In this document: positions 8,473 through 17,904 of the stretch, one piece after another | Layout of the letters: each line of letters opens with the position of its first letter | How positions within the stretch are numbered: position 1 is the first letter of the stretch | Origin: JAFDVL01 sp043736395 | Lineage (GTDB): Bacteria; Acidobacteriota; Blastocatellia; RBC074 | Direction of reading: 5' to 3' | Length of the DNA: 63,134 nucleotides | Assembly (NCBI GenBank): GCA_043736395.1 | Contig: JAYTCQ010000032.1 | Coordinates: forward strand, 1-63,134 | Position numbers and translations under genes: made by a program | The notes under the pieces: model-generated | The model's input: only the letters and a program-made list of their open reading frames with translations | Told to the model about the DNA's origin: nothing | The model's database searches: none

Positions 8473-9273
8473 ATGAAGTATTACCTCACCTGTGTCTTGG
8501 CAGTGTGTTTGTTTGCTTTGCCTGCGATGGCGCAAAAAGCAAAGCCTTCAAAAAGCAAAGTGTCAGGCAAAATTGCAACGACTGCGAAACCAGTGAAAAC
8601 CGAAGTGGCTGCGAAGACGGTTGGTGTTCCAAAGTTAGTGATGGAATCGCTGGAACATAACTTTGGCAACGTTAAAGAAGGCCGGATTTCAAGCTATAGT
8701 TTTTTAGTAAAAAATGAAGGCACGGGAGCATTGCAAATTGAAAGTGTAGCGTCTTCCTGAGGATGCACCGCAACCGACTTTGATAAAGTCGTCCAGCCTG
8801 GTCAGGTTGGGAAAATTACGCTCTCAGTGACTCCTTCGGGCAGAGGACAATTTGAAAAACATGCGACGGTGATAACGAATGATCCGAAGCAAGGTGTATT
8901 TGATTTGATTGTCAAATTTCAAACCAATTTGATGAAGGGCTATCGCGTTGGAAGTTTTTTGTTTGATCCGAAAGATGAGATCAGTGCGACCGTCAAGCAG
9001 GGTGAAGTTTTTACGCAAAAAATTGAAATTATTAGCGACGGTAGCGACACAGTCAAAGATGCTGTCAAAGTTGAAAAATTGGATTCAGATAACAATTATC
9101 TGAATTTTGAAATTGAAACAATTGAATCCGGCAAGCGTTATACTTTAGTCATGAAAAGCCGGAAAGATTTAGCAGCTGGTGTCTATACTCAATTGATGCG
9201 ACTGAAAACAAATAATAATAATCAGCCGACATTGGACATTACGATTGAGTTAACGGTACAGGCTAAACAGTAG
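8473..9273 (+). CDS. Exported DUF1573 protein, candidate selenoprotein (in-frame TGA at codon 96)
   Basis: One frame runs from an ATG at 8473 (GAGGAG ten bases upstream) to the TAG at 9271-9273, interrupted only by TGA at 8758-8760. Read as selenocysteine, the product has 266 residues. It has a signal peptide (LAVCLFALPAMA, cleaved before Q), a K/A-rich linker, then a DUF1573 immunoglobulin-like domain with 'LEHNFGNVKEGRISSYSF'. The TGA falls inside the family's CGCT motif: 'ESVASS-TGA-GCTATDFDKV'. The sequence is equally well conserved on both sides, which argues against decay. A 7-bp hairpin follows at 8775-8791. The crtac1-like gene starts six bases downstream, so the two form an operon. 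Its function is not known; an exported redox-active or structural role is inferred from the Sec/Cys pair. Confidence 0.85.
8758..8791 (+). promoter_or_regulatory. Candidate bacterial SECIS element in the DUF1573 gene
   Basis: After the TGA (8758-8760) comes a perfect 7-bp stem, CGACTTT (8775-8781) with AAAGTCG (8785-8791), closing a three-base loop GAT. The loop starts with G and is separated from the TGA by 21 bases. Both properties match the published consensus for bacterial SECIS elements (small apical loop with G in the first two positions, roughly 16-37 bases from UGA). Confidence 0.75.
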
Positions 9274-9279
9274 CCGCTA

Positions 9280-10989
9280 ATGAAAGAATTAACTGTGAAA
9301 TTACTATTATCATTTTTGTTCGTTGTTTTTAATTCCGCTGCTTTCGCGCAGGCTCCCGCTGCGCGCGTGACCTTTGAAGCTGTTTCGCTCAAAGATGCAG
9401 GCATCACGTGGATACACGATAATGGCCGCTCTGATGAAAGATACCTGCCTGAAACATGTGGCGGCGGTGGAATTTTTTTCGACTTCGATAATGATGGTTG
9501 GATGGATATTTATTTTGTGAATGGCGGGCCGTCAGATTTTTATAAGCCTAAAAATCCAGTGAAAAATGCGCTCTATCGCAACAATCACGACGGGACTTTT
9601 ACCGATGTCACCGACAAAGCCGGAGTCGCTGCCGGACAAATGGGACATTTTGGAATGGGCGCGGCGGCGGCAGATTTTGATGGTGATGGATGGAAAGATT
9701 TATACGTCACGAATTACGGCAAAAATATTCTGTACCGCAATAATGGCAATGGAACCTTCACGGATATTACAGAAAAATCCGCGACGGGTGCTCCGGGCTG
9801 GTCAACGTGTGCGACGTGGTTTGATTACGACAACGATCAAAAACTGGATTTGTTCGTGTCGAGTTTTGTGAATTACAGCAAAAATACGGATGTGTTTTGC
9901 GGCGATAACAAAATGGGGAAGCGCTATTATTGCATCCCGCGCATTTTCAAGCCGATGCCTGGAAAGCTGTTTCACAATAACGGCGACGGAACTTTCACCG
10001 ACGTCAGCAAGAAATCTAAAATTGCAGATTCGCTCGGCAAGGAATTTGGCGCAGTTGCCACTGACATCAATAACGACGGATGGATGGATTTATTTGTCGC
10101 GAATGACACGGTTGCGAATTTTCTTTTCCTCAACAAAAAAGACGGCACATTTGAGGAAATCGGATTGCCTGCCGGAGTTGCCTACAGTGATTCCGGTCAG
10201 CCGCGTTCCGGCATGGGCGTAGATGCGACAGACTTTGACGGAGATGGCTGGCAGGATTTATTTGTCGCTAACATTGATCAGGAATTGTTCAGCCTTTATA
10301 AAAATTCCGGTGATCCCAAAGACATTACGTTTACGGATGAAGCTGCCGGAGATATTGGGCAAGCGACGCGGCTGCTCAGCGGTTGGGGATTGAAATTTTT
10401 TGATTATGACAACGACGGTGACCCGGATTTATTTCTGGCCAACGGGCATCCTGACGATATGGTGGAATCGCAGGTTTCCAAAGTGAAATACGCTGAACCA
10501 CTGGTGCTGTTTGAAAATATCAAAGGCAAATTCAAAAATGTCAGCGCTGATTCAGGCGCAATTTTCAAACAGGATTTTCCCGCGCGTGGAATGTCGGCTG
10601 GCGATCTTGATAACGACGGAGACTTAGATTTATTAATTATTAATAATGGAGCCGCTCCGGTATTGCTAAAGAATAATGGCGGCAATAAAAATAACTGGCT
10701 CGGATTGCAACTGGTCGCCAAGCAAAGCAATCCTGAAGCCGTCGGCGCAATCATTAGCTGGACAGTCAATGGGGTGAAGCGTCAACGCTTAAAAACAAGT
10801 GGTGGCAGCTATTTGGCTTCACACGATCAACGTGAAATCTTAGGGCTTGGCGCTGCAACCAAAGTTGAAAGCCTGGAAATTAAATGGCCGAGCGGCAAGG
10901 TGGATAAATGGGCAAATTTGACACCTAATTCTTATCTTAAAGTCGTCGAGGGCGAAACTGCTCCGAAAAATGTAGCGAACGCGAAGTGA
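9280..10989 (+). CDS. Exported FG-GAP/VCBS repeat protein with ASPIC/UnbV C-terminus (CRTAC1-like)
   Basis: The protein has 569 residues with a signal peptide (LLSFLFVVFNSAAFAQ). At least seven calcium-binding-type loops of the form DxDxDG are spread along it: DFDNDGW, DFDGDGW, DYDNDQK, DINNDGW, DFDGDGW, DYDNDGD and DLDNDGD. This indicates an FG-GAP beta-propeller. The C-terminal 80 residues (LKTSGGSYLASHDQREILGLG to IKWPSGKVDKW) are the ASPIC/UnbV domain. It is predicted to be secreted or cell-surface bound; the substrate is not known. It is co-transcribed with the DUF1573 selenoprotein candidate. Confidence 0.93.
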   Translation: MKELTVKLLLSFLFVVFNSAAFAQAPAARVTFEAVSLKDAGITWIHDNGRSDERYLPETCGGGGIFFDFDNDGWMDIYFVNGGPSDFYKPKNPVKNALYRNNHDGTFTDVTDKAGVAAGQMGHFGMGAAAADFDGDGWKDLYVTNYGKNILYRNNGNGTFTDITEKSATGAPGWSTCATWFDYDNDQKLDLFVSSFVNYSKNTDVFCGDNKMGKRYYCIPRIFKPMPGKLFHNNGDGTFTDVSKKSKIADSLGKEFGAVATDINNDGWMDLFVANDTVANFLFLNKKDGTFEEIGLPAGVAYSDSGQPRSGMGVDATDFDGDGWQDLFVANIDQELFSLYKNSGDPKDITFTDEAAGDIGQATRLLSGWGLKFFDYDNDGDPDLFLANGHPDDMVESQVSKVKYAEPLVLFENIKGKFKNVSADSGAIFKQDFPARGMSAGDLDNDGDLDLLIINNGAAPVLLKNNGGNKNNWLGLQLVAKQSNPEAVGAIISWTVNGVKRQRLKTSGGSYLASHDQREILGLGAATKVESLEIKWPSGKVDKWANLTPNSYLKVVEGETAPKNVANAK

Positions 10990-11188
10990 GAATGTTATCG
11001 TGACACTTCTCTGACGGTAGTTTCTAATATGTTAGTTCCCCGAAAATAGTGCTTTCCGCTTGCGATACGCTGTCTGAACCGTTAGAATGCCCGTCTTTTT
11101 ACGCCCCTGCTGACCCCATAATTGCTTCCCCGGAAGTACGGTTGAGAGATTCAGCCAACACATCATTATATCTTGGAGTTATCTGATT

Positions 11189-13195
11189 ATGCTTCGAATG
11201 TTTTCAAAATTTCAGCGTTCAGGAAAAGCAGTCCTGTTGATTTTCAGCGCCGTATTATTACTTGGTTTGGTGCTTTTTTATGGCGCGCCTAATACTAACC
11301 TCACACCTGGAATGGGCGGCGCGACAGCTGAAGACAAAGCTGTGATTGCCAAAGTCGGCAATAAAGAAATCACGCTCAAGGAATTCCGCAATCAGTTAGC
11401 GGCCATGATGCAGATGTATTCGCGTGGTGGGGGAATAGACCCACGTCTCGTCAAAAGCATGAAGCTCGATCAACAGATTCTGGATCGTCTGGTCGAAGAT
11501 CGGATCGTTCAGAACGAAGCTGAAAGACTTGGCTTTACGGGAACCAATCAGGAAATCAGCGACGCGGTTACTAAAGCTTTCACTGATCCTGATACAGGTC
11601 AGTTTGTTGGCAAGGAAGAATACATTCGCTCACTACGTCTGCGCGGAGAGAATACCGAAGAATACGAAGAAAATATTCGCCACAGTTTCGCAGCGTCAAA
11701 AATGAGGACATTTCTGACCGCTGGCGCTCAGGCTTCCGATAAAGAAATTGAAGAAGCTTACAAGGCGGAAAATACCAAGATCGAAGTTGCCTACGTGACC
11801 ATCGAGAAAGACAAAATTAAAGATATTCCGAAGCCGACCGAAGCTGAATTACAAGCCTATTTCGACGGTCACAAGGAAGAATTCAAGGCTACGGATTCGG
11901 TTCGTAAGGTTGAATATTTATTCATCCCAACTGACAAAGTCAGCGTGGCTGTGACCGATGAATTGCTGAAAGCTGAATACGAAAAAAATAAGCAACAGGA
12001 ACCTCGCGTCAGTATCATCAAGTTGAATGTTCCTTCTCCTTCAGCGGAAGATGAAGCCGCTGTCCGCGCGAAAATTAATGAATTAAACAATCGCGTCCGT
12101 GATAAAGAAAACCAGAAAGGTGAAGATTTCGCCGCAGTTGCCAGAGGTAATTCACAAGACCCTTCAAAAGCGAATGGCGGAGACATCGGGTATATCAAGA
12201 AAGACGCGAACAAGAAAAGCGATTGGCGTCAACGCGCTATTGGTCAGGGAGTTGGCACGGTTGATGGGCCGTTTCGTGATGGCAACAGCTGGTACATCAT
12301 GAAAATCACAGAAATGCGAGACATTCCATTTGCCGAAATGAAACCGACTCTTGTAGCGGGTGCAAAAAATCGTGGTGCCTACGCCAAGGCGAATGAAATC
12401 GCCAACCGTGGCTATGAACTCTTCACAGAAAACAAAGACCTTCGTAAAACGGCTGAGACGATTGCCGCTGAAATGAAAGTCAAACCTGAAGACTTAATCC
12501 GCGAAACGCCGTACTTCAAAAAGGGTGATACGTTACCGGACATCGGCAGCAATCCAACTTTTGAAGATCACGTCAAAGACCTGAAAAAAGGTGACATTGC
12601 CGATAAAATCGGGATTCCGAATGGCTTTGCGATTCCACGTTTGACAGATGTGATTGATGGCAATGGCGCTCAATTAAATTTTGAGCAAGCCAAAAACCAA
12701 ATCGTCACGAAATTAACGCGTGAAAAAGAAGCGAACGCGGCTCAGCAAAAAGCGGCTGAAATCGTTAACGCGGCAAAAAACGCCGATGAATTCAAGGCTT
12801 TAGCCACCAAAGCCGGGTTTGAAGTCAAAACCGATGTTAATAATTTATCGAGCTTGCCTTTTCCAAATCTTCAGACCAATCAACAGGTCAAGACGGCAGT
12901 CCTGGCATTAAAGCAGGGAGACGTTTCCAAGGCTCCAATTAAAACCGGAGCAGGAACCTATCTTATCTTTGCGGCTACCAAACGGACTGATCCTGATATG
13001 GGAAAATTGGCTGAGCAGAAAACAACTGTTAAGCAACGGCTAGTTTCAGATAAAGCTTCGATGATGTATGACTCATACATCAAAGACACACGCAAAAAAT
13101 ATGAAACAAGCGGAAAGATTTCGATTGATAAGGCGAAAATTGATGCATACATCAATGGCCTCAGTGCTACGCAACAATCGCAAGCATCAAATTAA
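11189..13195 (+). CDS. PpiD/SurA-like peptidylprolyl isomerase, membrane anchored
   Basis: The protein has 668 residues, close to PpiD in size and layout. A single N-terminal membrane segment (about residues 14-32) places the rest in the periplasm. A SurA_N-like chaperone domain follows (residues 45-200; 'DRLVEDRIVQNEAERLGF'). A parvulin rotamase domain lies at about 245-380, with 'SKANGGDIGYIKKD' and 'GTVDGPFRDGNSWYIMKI'. A second, degenerate parvulin-like region spans roughly 560-630. It likely assists folding of exported proteins. Its own terminator follows. Confidence 0.9.
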   Translation: MLRMFSKFQRSGKAVLLIFSAVLLLGLVLFYGAPNTNLTPGMGGATAEDKAVIAKVGNKEITLKEFRNQLAAMMQMYSRGGGIDPRLVKSMKLDQQILDRLVEDRIVQNEAERLGFTGTNQEISDAVTKAFTDPDTGQFVGKEEYIRSLRLRGENTEEYEENIRHSFAASKMRTFLTAGAQASDKEIEEAYKAENTKIEVAYVTIEKDKIKDIPKPTEAELQAYFDGHKEEFKATDSVRKVEYLFIPTDKVSVAVTDELLKAEYEKNKQQEPRVSIIKLNVPSPSAEDEAAVRAKINELNNRVRDKENQKGEDFAAVARGNSQDPSKANGGDIGYIKKDANKKSDWRQRAIGQGVGTVDGPFRDGNSWYIMKITEMRDIPFAEMKPTLVAGAKNRGAYAKANEIANRGYELFTENKDLRKTAETIAAEMKVKPEDLIRETPYFKKGDTLPDIGSNPTFEDHVKDLKKGDIADKIGIPNGFAIPRLTDVIDGNGAQLNFEQAKNQIVTKLTREKEANAAQQKAAEIVNAAKNADEFKALATKAGFEVKTDVNNLSSLPFPNLQTNQQVKTAVLALKQGDVSKAPIKTGAGTYLIFAATKRTDPDMGKLAEQKTTVKQRLVSDKASMMYDSYIKDTRKKYETSGKISIDKAKIDAYINGLSATQQSQASN

Positions 13196-13219
13196 TTAAT
13201 TTCTATTTTGAAAGATCAA

Positions 13220-13256
13220 AGCCGGATGAATTTTTATGATTCATCCGGCTTTTTTA
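13220..13256 (+). terminator. Rho-independent terminator of the PpiD-like gene
   Basis: An 11-bp stem, AGCCGGATGAA (13220-13230) with TTCATCCGGCT (13240-13250), is followed directly by a run of seven T. Confidence 0.92.
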
Positions 13257-13506
13257 TAAAAAATTCCTCAGCCAGACGAAGTTCCCAGCCTATTAATTGT
13301 GAAAAAATGTTTTTCAATGAATCCGATAAAACTCCATTTGTCGTATACAGTTTGGAAAAGCAAATAAGTTTGATTTCTCAATCATTCAAAGCCCCGGATT
13401 AAGGCCGACACAAACACTGATGTTGAAGGCCTAAATAAATTTGGAAGTAAAAAAAGGTAAACGGTCGCAGTCTAAAAAATGACTGGTCAGGGGAGGTCTG
13501 TCTCTT

Positions 13507-16005
13507 ATGAACTCACATCAAAAAAGAACGAAAGAAATATTATCTTCATTTAGGGCGAGCTGGTTAATCATCATGATAGCCATCCTAATCACGATTCCAG
13601 TTGCAGCCCAAACCGCCCAAGTCGAGGGCCTGGCCTGGGCGCTCACAGCAAGCAATAAATTAATCAGCTTCAGCACTTTGGCACCGGGAACAATTAACAG
13701 AACGCTAACTGTCACCGGACTTCAATCCGGTGAGACAATACAGGGAATTGATTTTCGTCCCAGAACTGCGCAGCTAATTGCGGTCGGTTCGACCAGTCGG
13801 GTTTATAGTATTAATACTACCACCGGAGCCGCTACACAGATTGGCTCCGCAGTCTTTACCCCAGCATTGAGCGGAACTAAGTTCGGGGTAGATTTTAATC
13901 CTGTCCCGGATCGCATTCGCCTTGTCAGTGAAGCCGATCAAAATCTTCGCTTAAATCCTGACACTGGAGGAATAGCTGGAACAGATACGACACTTATCTA
14001 CGCCACTGGTGATGCAAATGTGGCAGCGAATCCTAATGTTGTCGGCGTTGGATATACAAATAATGTTTCCGGTGCGACGACGACTACGTTATTTGGGATT
14101 GATTCAAATCTGGATATTCTGGTTCGACAGGGATCAGTTGGAGGCGCGCCGACTTCGCCAAATACGGGGCAGCTCTTTACGATTGGAACTTTGGGATTTA
14201 ATACCACAGACCAAGTTGGCTTCGACATTGCTGATTTCAATGATGCGGCCTTTGCTTCATTAACAACATCGGGCGCGACGCAGTCACAGTTATATTCGAT
14301 AAATCTGACGAGTGGCGCGGCGACATTAATTGGGACAATTGGCGTTTCAGAAATTATTCGTGATCTTGCGATTGCGCCAACATTTACAACTTCGGCTCCG
14401 CAATCTTCTGTGATAGTGGTGAACGCCGCCAGCTACGCAGCTGATGTCGTTGCGGCGGATTCAATTGCCGCAGCATTTGGAATGTTTCAAACCCAGGATG
14501 GTCAACCCGCCACAACCACTTCGCTTCCGCTTCCGACGACCTTGAACGGCGTGAAGATCAATATTAACGGGCTTGACGCACCGCTTTTCTATGTCAGTAA
14601 TTCACAAATTAATTTTCTGGTTCCACCTCTGACAGCTCTTGGTGTCGCGACAGTTATCGTTACAAACGCGAACGGAACAACCAGAACCGGAACCGTCAAC
14701 ATCATGGCAGCGGCTCCCGGATTGTTTTCACGAACTGCGGATGGACGCGGAACAGCAGTGGCTTTGACGACGAATAACGGAATTAATTATCCAAGCATTG
14801 CGAACCCAGATGGCAGCGAACGTCAGGTTTCTCCGGGAACAGCCGCGCAACCGAATTATCTAATTCTTTACGGAACTGGCATTAAGCGCGCGCAGGCAGC
14901 GAATCCGAATGATGCCAATGGCGTAGCGGAAGCCGTCCAAGTGCTTTTTCAAGGTGTTCCAGGCACGGTGACGTATGCCGGACTGGCACCGAGCTTCTTT
15001 GGATTAGATCAGGTCAACGTAATTATTCCGCCGGAAATTTCCGGACTCGGAAAAATCAATGTGCAATTGCTGGTGAATGGAAAAATCAGTAACACGGTGA
15101 CTTTCACAGTAGGCGGAACACCACCTCAGGTGAGAGCGCAACCGTTAATTCCGGGGCAAGTGACGAGCGGTCAGTTAACGACCGATGATCAAATTACTTC
15201 TTCAGGAGATGGCAGCGGCAGGACTCAGTTTTTTGATGCTTACAGCTTCACTGCCAATGCTGGCACCGGCATTGCCCTGGATGTCAGAGCCGATCTTTTT
15301 GATGCTTCAGTTTTGCTCTACAAAAAAGAAACTGACGGATCAATGACCTTGCTCGCGGCAGACGATAATTTAGGTGGTTTGGGCGCTGGCAACCTCGATA
15401 ACACAAATGCGTTGTTACTGACGGTTTTACCCAGTGGTGGTGATTACGTAGTTTTTGTGACCAGCGCAGATGATGATCCGAATGCAGTTGGCGCTTACAC
15501 TTTGCGTCTCACCGGAAATGCGATTCAGCCGATCAGCTACGGCGCAAATCTTACCTCGGCAAGTATTTCCTCAACTGATTTACGCACTTCTGCCGGAACA
15601 TACTTTGATGCTTATTGGTTCGCCGGAGTGAAAGGCGATAACGTCCGAATAAAAATGGCTTCGACCAGTTTTGATTCATTTTTATTAATGAACACAAACA
15701 GCGGAGAAACGCTTTTCAGTGATGACAACAGCGGTGGTGGAAATGACGCGCAGATCAGTCAACCATTACCGGAAACCGGGATTTATGTGGTGATTGCGAC
15801 GCCTTATGAAGTCAATCAAACAGGCAATTATTCGTTAATGCTGAATCGAATTGCACCGGCTTTGGCTCAGACGGAAGCAATCAAACCGGATTCGATTTTG
15901 ACTCGTCACCGAACAGTTGGCAGCGTTGGCTTAGAAGCTGTCCGCAATCAAGCAAATTCACAATTTGAACGCTTCGCTTTACGACGCGTCATCGAACGCC
16001 ACTAA
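13507..16005 (+). CDS. Exported DUF4394 protein with TIGR03437-like module and two PPC-like domains
   Basis: The protein has 832 residues. A signal peptide ends near 'IPVAAQTAQ'. Residues 38-290 match the DUF4394 beta-propeller-like domain ('GLAWALTASNKLISFST', 'GIDFRPRTAQLIAVGSTSRVY', 'GVDFNPVPDRIRLVS'). Residues 300-540 contain the Solibacter-type TIGR03437 module ('VVNAASYAADVVAADSIAAAFG', then 'ILYGTGIKR'). Two bacterial prepeptidase C-terminal-like beta domains follow (about 550-675 and 680-790; 'FDAYSFTANAGTGIALDV' and 'FDAYWFAGVKGDNVRIKM'). The architecture suggests a surface or secreted protein. The substrate is unknown. The 240 bases upstream hold no gene. Confidence 0.88.
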   Translation: MNSHQKRTKEILSSFRASWLIIMIAILITIPVAAQTAQVEGLAWALTASNKLISFSTLAPGTINRTLTVTGLQSGETIQGIDFRPRTAQLIAVGSTSRVYSINTTTGAATQIGSAVFTPALSGTKFGVDFNPVPDRIRLVSEADQNLRLNPDTGGIAGTDTTLIYATGDANVAANPNVVGVGYTNNVSGATTTTLFGIDSNLDILVRQGSVGGAPTSPNTGQLFTIGTLGFNTTDQVGFDIADFNDAAFASLTTSGATQSQLYSINLTSGAATLIGTIGVSEIIRDLAIAPTFTTSAPQSSVIVVNAASYAADVVAADSIAAAFGMFQTQDGQPATTTSLPLPTTLNGVKININGLDAPLFYVSNSQINFLVPPLTALGVATVIVTNANGTTRTGTVNIMAAAPGLFSRTADGRGTAVALTTNNGINYPSIANPDGSERQVSPGTAAQPNYLILYGTGIKRAQAANPNDANGVAEAVQVLFQGVPGTVTYAGLAPSFFGLDQVNVIIPPEISGLGKINVQLLVNGKISNTVTFTVGGTPPQVRAQPLIPGQVTSGQLTTDDQITSSGDGSGRTQFFDAYSFTANAGTGIALDVRADLFDASVLLYKKETDGSMTLLAADDNLGGLGAGNLDNTNALLLTVLPSGGDYVVFVTSADDDPNAVGAYTLRLTGNAIQPISYGANLTSASISSTDLRTSAGTYFDAYWFAGVKGDNVRIKMASTSFDSFLLMNTNSGETLFSDDNSGGGNDAQISQPLPETGIYVVIATPYEVNQTGNYSLMLNRIAPALAQTEAIKPDSILTRHRTVGSVGLEAVRNQANSQFERFALRRVIERH

Positions 16006-16007
16006 TT

Positions 16008-16050
16008 AAAAAAAGGACTGTCAACAAGTCTGCTGATAGTCCTTTTTTTA
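16008..16050 (+). terminator. Rho-independent terminator
   Basis: The stem AAAAAAAGGACT with AGTCCTTTTTTT and an 18-base loop lies directly after the DUF4394 gene and has A and T runs on the two sides, so it could work in both directions. Confidence 0.88.
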
Positions 16051-16097
16051 ATGGCAGGAAATTTTTCAAAGATAAATTTTAGAGAGGAATTAAAAGT

Positions 16098-17600
16098 ATG
16101 AACAAATTATTTTGCCACCTGAAATACAGTTTGGGCTTGGGCCTGATGGCGGCTTTGCTGATTGCGCCGGGCGCCAGTATCGCTTCCAGCCACATGGACG
16201 CGCCTTTGATTACACGCGATCCGTCTGCCAATACTACGGATGTCTATGCGTTTGTGACAAACAAAGGCGGAGCTAAATATTTAAGCGTCGCGCTGGGAAT
16301 TTATCCGCATGAATTTCCCGGCGTCGGGCCGAATAAATACAATTTTGATGACACGGTTCGCTACGAAATTCATGTCTCAACCGGAGCTGATGTTGCGGCG
16401 GGGCGTCCGACGTATACATATCGTTTTGAGTTCAGAACGAAATTCAAAAATCAGGACACAATTCTGCAATCCTATCTCGGAGTCGTGGCCGCGAATGACG
16501 ATGCGAATCAAAACTTAACGCAGATGTACACCGTTACCAGAGTTGATAATCGAACCGGATTTCAGACTTCACTGGGGACTGGCATTGTTCCCCCGAATAA
16601 TCAGGGCATCGCGACACCGTATTACAACGAAGGCGATAGCGGCGAAGCTCTGGCGCGAAAAGGCGTGGCGACTGAAGCAGAATTAGATCGCTATACAAAA
16701 AATGCGATTGCAACTTTACGCAATGGATACAGCGCATTCGCAGGCCAGCGTGATGATGGATTTTACGCGGACATTCAATCCATTTTTGATTTGCTCAGCC
16801 TGCGTAATCCGGGCAAGGATTCACAAGGTGGATTTAATATTCATCTGATGGCTTTGCAGATTCCGGTCAGTGAGCTGGGCGGAGACATGCAATCCGTCGG
16901 TGTGTATGCCACGACCAGCCGTCAGGTTGTCTCGGTGGCAGCAACGCCGGACGCCGGTGGACGTGGACTGACAACTCGTCGTGCCGCGCAGTACACGCAG
17001 GTCGCGCGTCAGGGAAACCCACTTTTTAATGAAGGTTTAGTGGCTCTCGTGGATAAAGATACATACAGCCGTACCAGTCCGGCCAGTGACAATCAGCTTT
17101 TCCGTAAGTATGCGACAAATCCTGAACTGGCAAAATTAATCAACCTGATTATTGGCAAAGGCGCGACGCTCGCGATTGAAACCAATCGGACTGACATCGC
17201 CGGGATTTTTATTCCTGATGTCATCAAAGTAGACCTTTCGACAGACGCCGTACCGCTGGCTGGTAATGGTGCTGCTGATGCTAAAAATCCTGACGGCACC
17301 GGGTTTTCACGGTTGAGTATTTTTGGCGGCGATGTAATCAAAAGTAAGATTCAGGACCCGTTCAAAAATGGCGGTTCAATTCCGAGTGGCTGGCCGAACG
17401 GACGCCGCTTTGGTGATGACGTCGTTGACATTGCCATCATTGCTTTGTTGTCTGATTTGCGTGATCCCAATAACCTGAAAATCAACGATCCATTTAAAGG
17501 AAATTATGACGGCGTGACGAGTAACGAGATGGGCTACAACAAAGTCTTCCCGTATGAATCTACGCCGCAGAATGGACGTAATAATAGTTTTCCGAAGTAG
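16098..17600 (+). CDS. Exported DUF4331 family protein
   Basis: The protein has 500 residues with a signal peptide (GLMAALLIAPGASIASSH). It carries the DUF4331 hallmarks: 'SSHMDAPLITRDPSANTTDVYAFV' at the mature N-terminus, 'HLMALQIPVSELGG' in the middle and a C-terminal 'FPYESTP'. GGAATTAA lies upstream of the start. The family is exported and uncharacterised; members commonly occur near pigment or surface genes in other phyla, which is not the case here. It lies between two strong inverted-repeat or terminator elements and is probably a single-gene transcript. Confidence 0.92.
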   Translation: MNKLFCHLKYSLGLGLMAALLIAPGASIASSHMDAPLITRDPSANTTDVYAFVTNKGGAKYLSVALGIYPHEFPGVGPNKYNFDDTVRYEIHVSTGADVAAGRPTYTYRFEFRTKFKNQDTILQSYLGVVAANDDANQNLTQMYTVTRVDNRTGFQTSLGTGIVPPNNQGIATPYYNEGDSGEALARKGVATEAELDRYTKNAIATLRNGYSAFAGQRDDGFYADIQSIFDLLSLRNPGKDSQGGFNIHLMALQIPVSELGGDMQSVGVYATTSRQVVSVAATPDAGGRGLTTRRAAQYTQVARQGNPLFNEGLVALVDKDTYSRTSPASDNQLFRKYATNPELAKLINLIIGKGATLAIETNRTDIAGIFIPDVIKVDLSTDAVPLAGNGAADAKNPDGTGFSRLSIFGGDVIKSKIQDPFKNGGSIPSGWPNGRRFGDDVVDIAIIALLSDLRDPNNLKINDPFKGNYDGVTSNEMGYNKVFPYESTPQNGRNNSFPK

Positions 17601-17623
17601 GTAGCTTTCTTTGCACTGGGCAT

Positions 17624-17740
17624 TCCAGCGTTGTGAACGATAGCGAATACAGTGGGGTTGTTAGAAGAAGCCTTAAGGGGAGGCACACGACTAACATTCA
17701 ATTTAGCTGAGCAGATTCGCTATCGTTCACAACGCTGGGA
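17624..17740. repeat. Inverted repeat (family D)
   Basis: Arms of about 24 bases (17624-17648 and 17715-17740) are complementary; the core is GTTGTGAACGATAGCGAAT. With the next element it fills the 300-base gap between the DUF4331 and TauE genes, where I see no gene. Confidence 0.85.
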
Positions 17741-17744
17741 TTAG

Positions 17745-17818
17745 ATGCAGAAGCCCACACGTAGTAAGGGCGTCTTCACATTAGAAGTCGCGCTCTTACT
17801 ACGTGCGGGCTTCTGCAT
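17745..17818. repeat. Inverted repeat (family A, copy 2)
   Basis: Arms of 28 bases at 17745-17772 and 17791-17818 are nearly perfect complements. The outer sequence TGCAGAAGCCC is shared with the copies at 6191 and 18708. Confidence 0.88.
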
Positions 17819-17904
17819 CTGCGTAATAGAAAAGTAAACTTTGACGACAGCGGCTTTGCATTGCGGGAACTGTTCATTAAGATGGCTGATTAAATTATTC
17901 ATCT

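Noticed and set aside
13208..13402. 64-residue plus-strand frame after the PpiD-like gene
   Set aside because: It covers a strong terminator and has low-complexity residues; no ribosome site.
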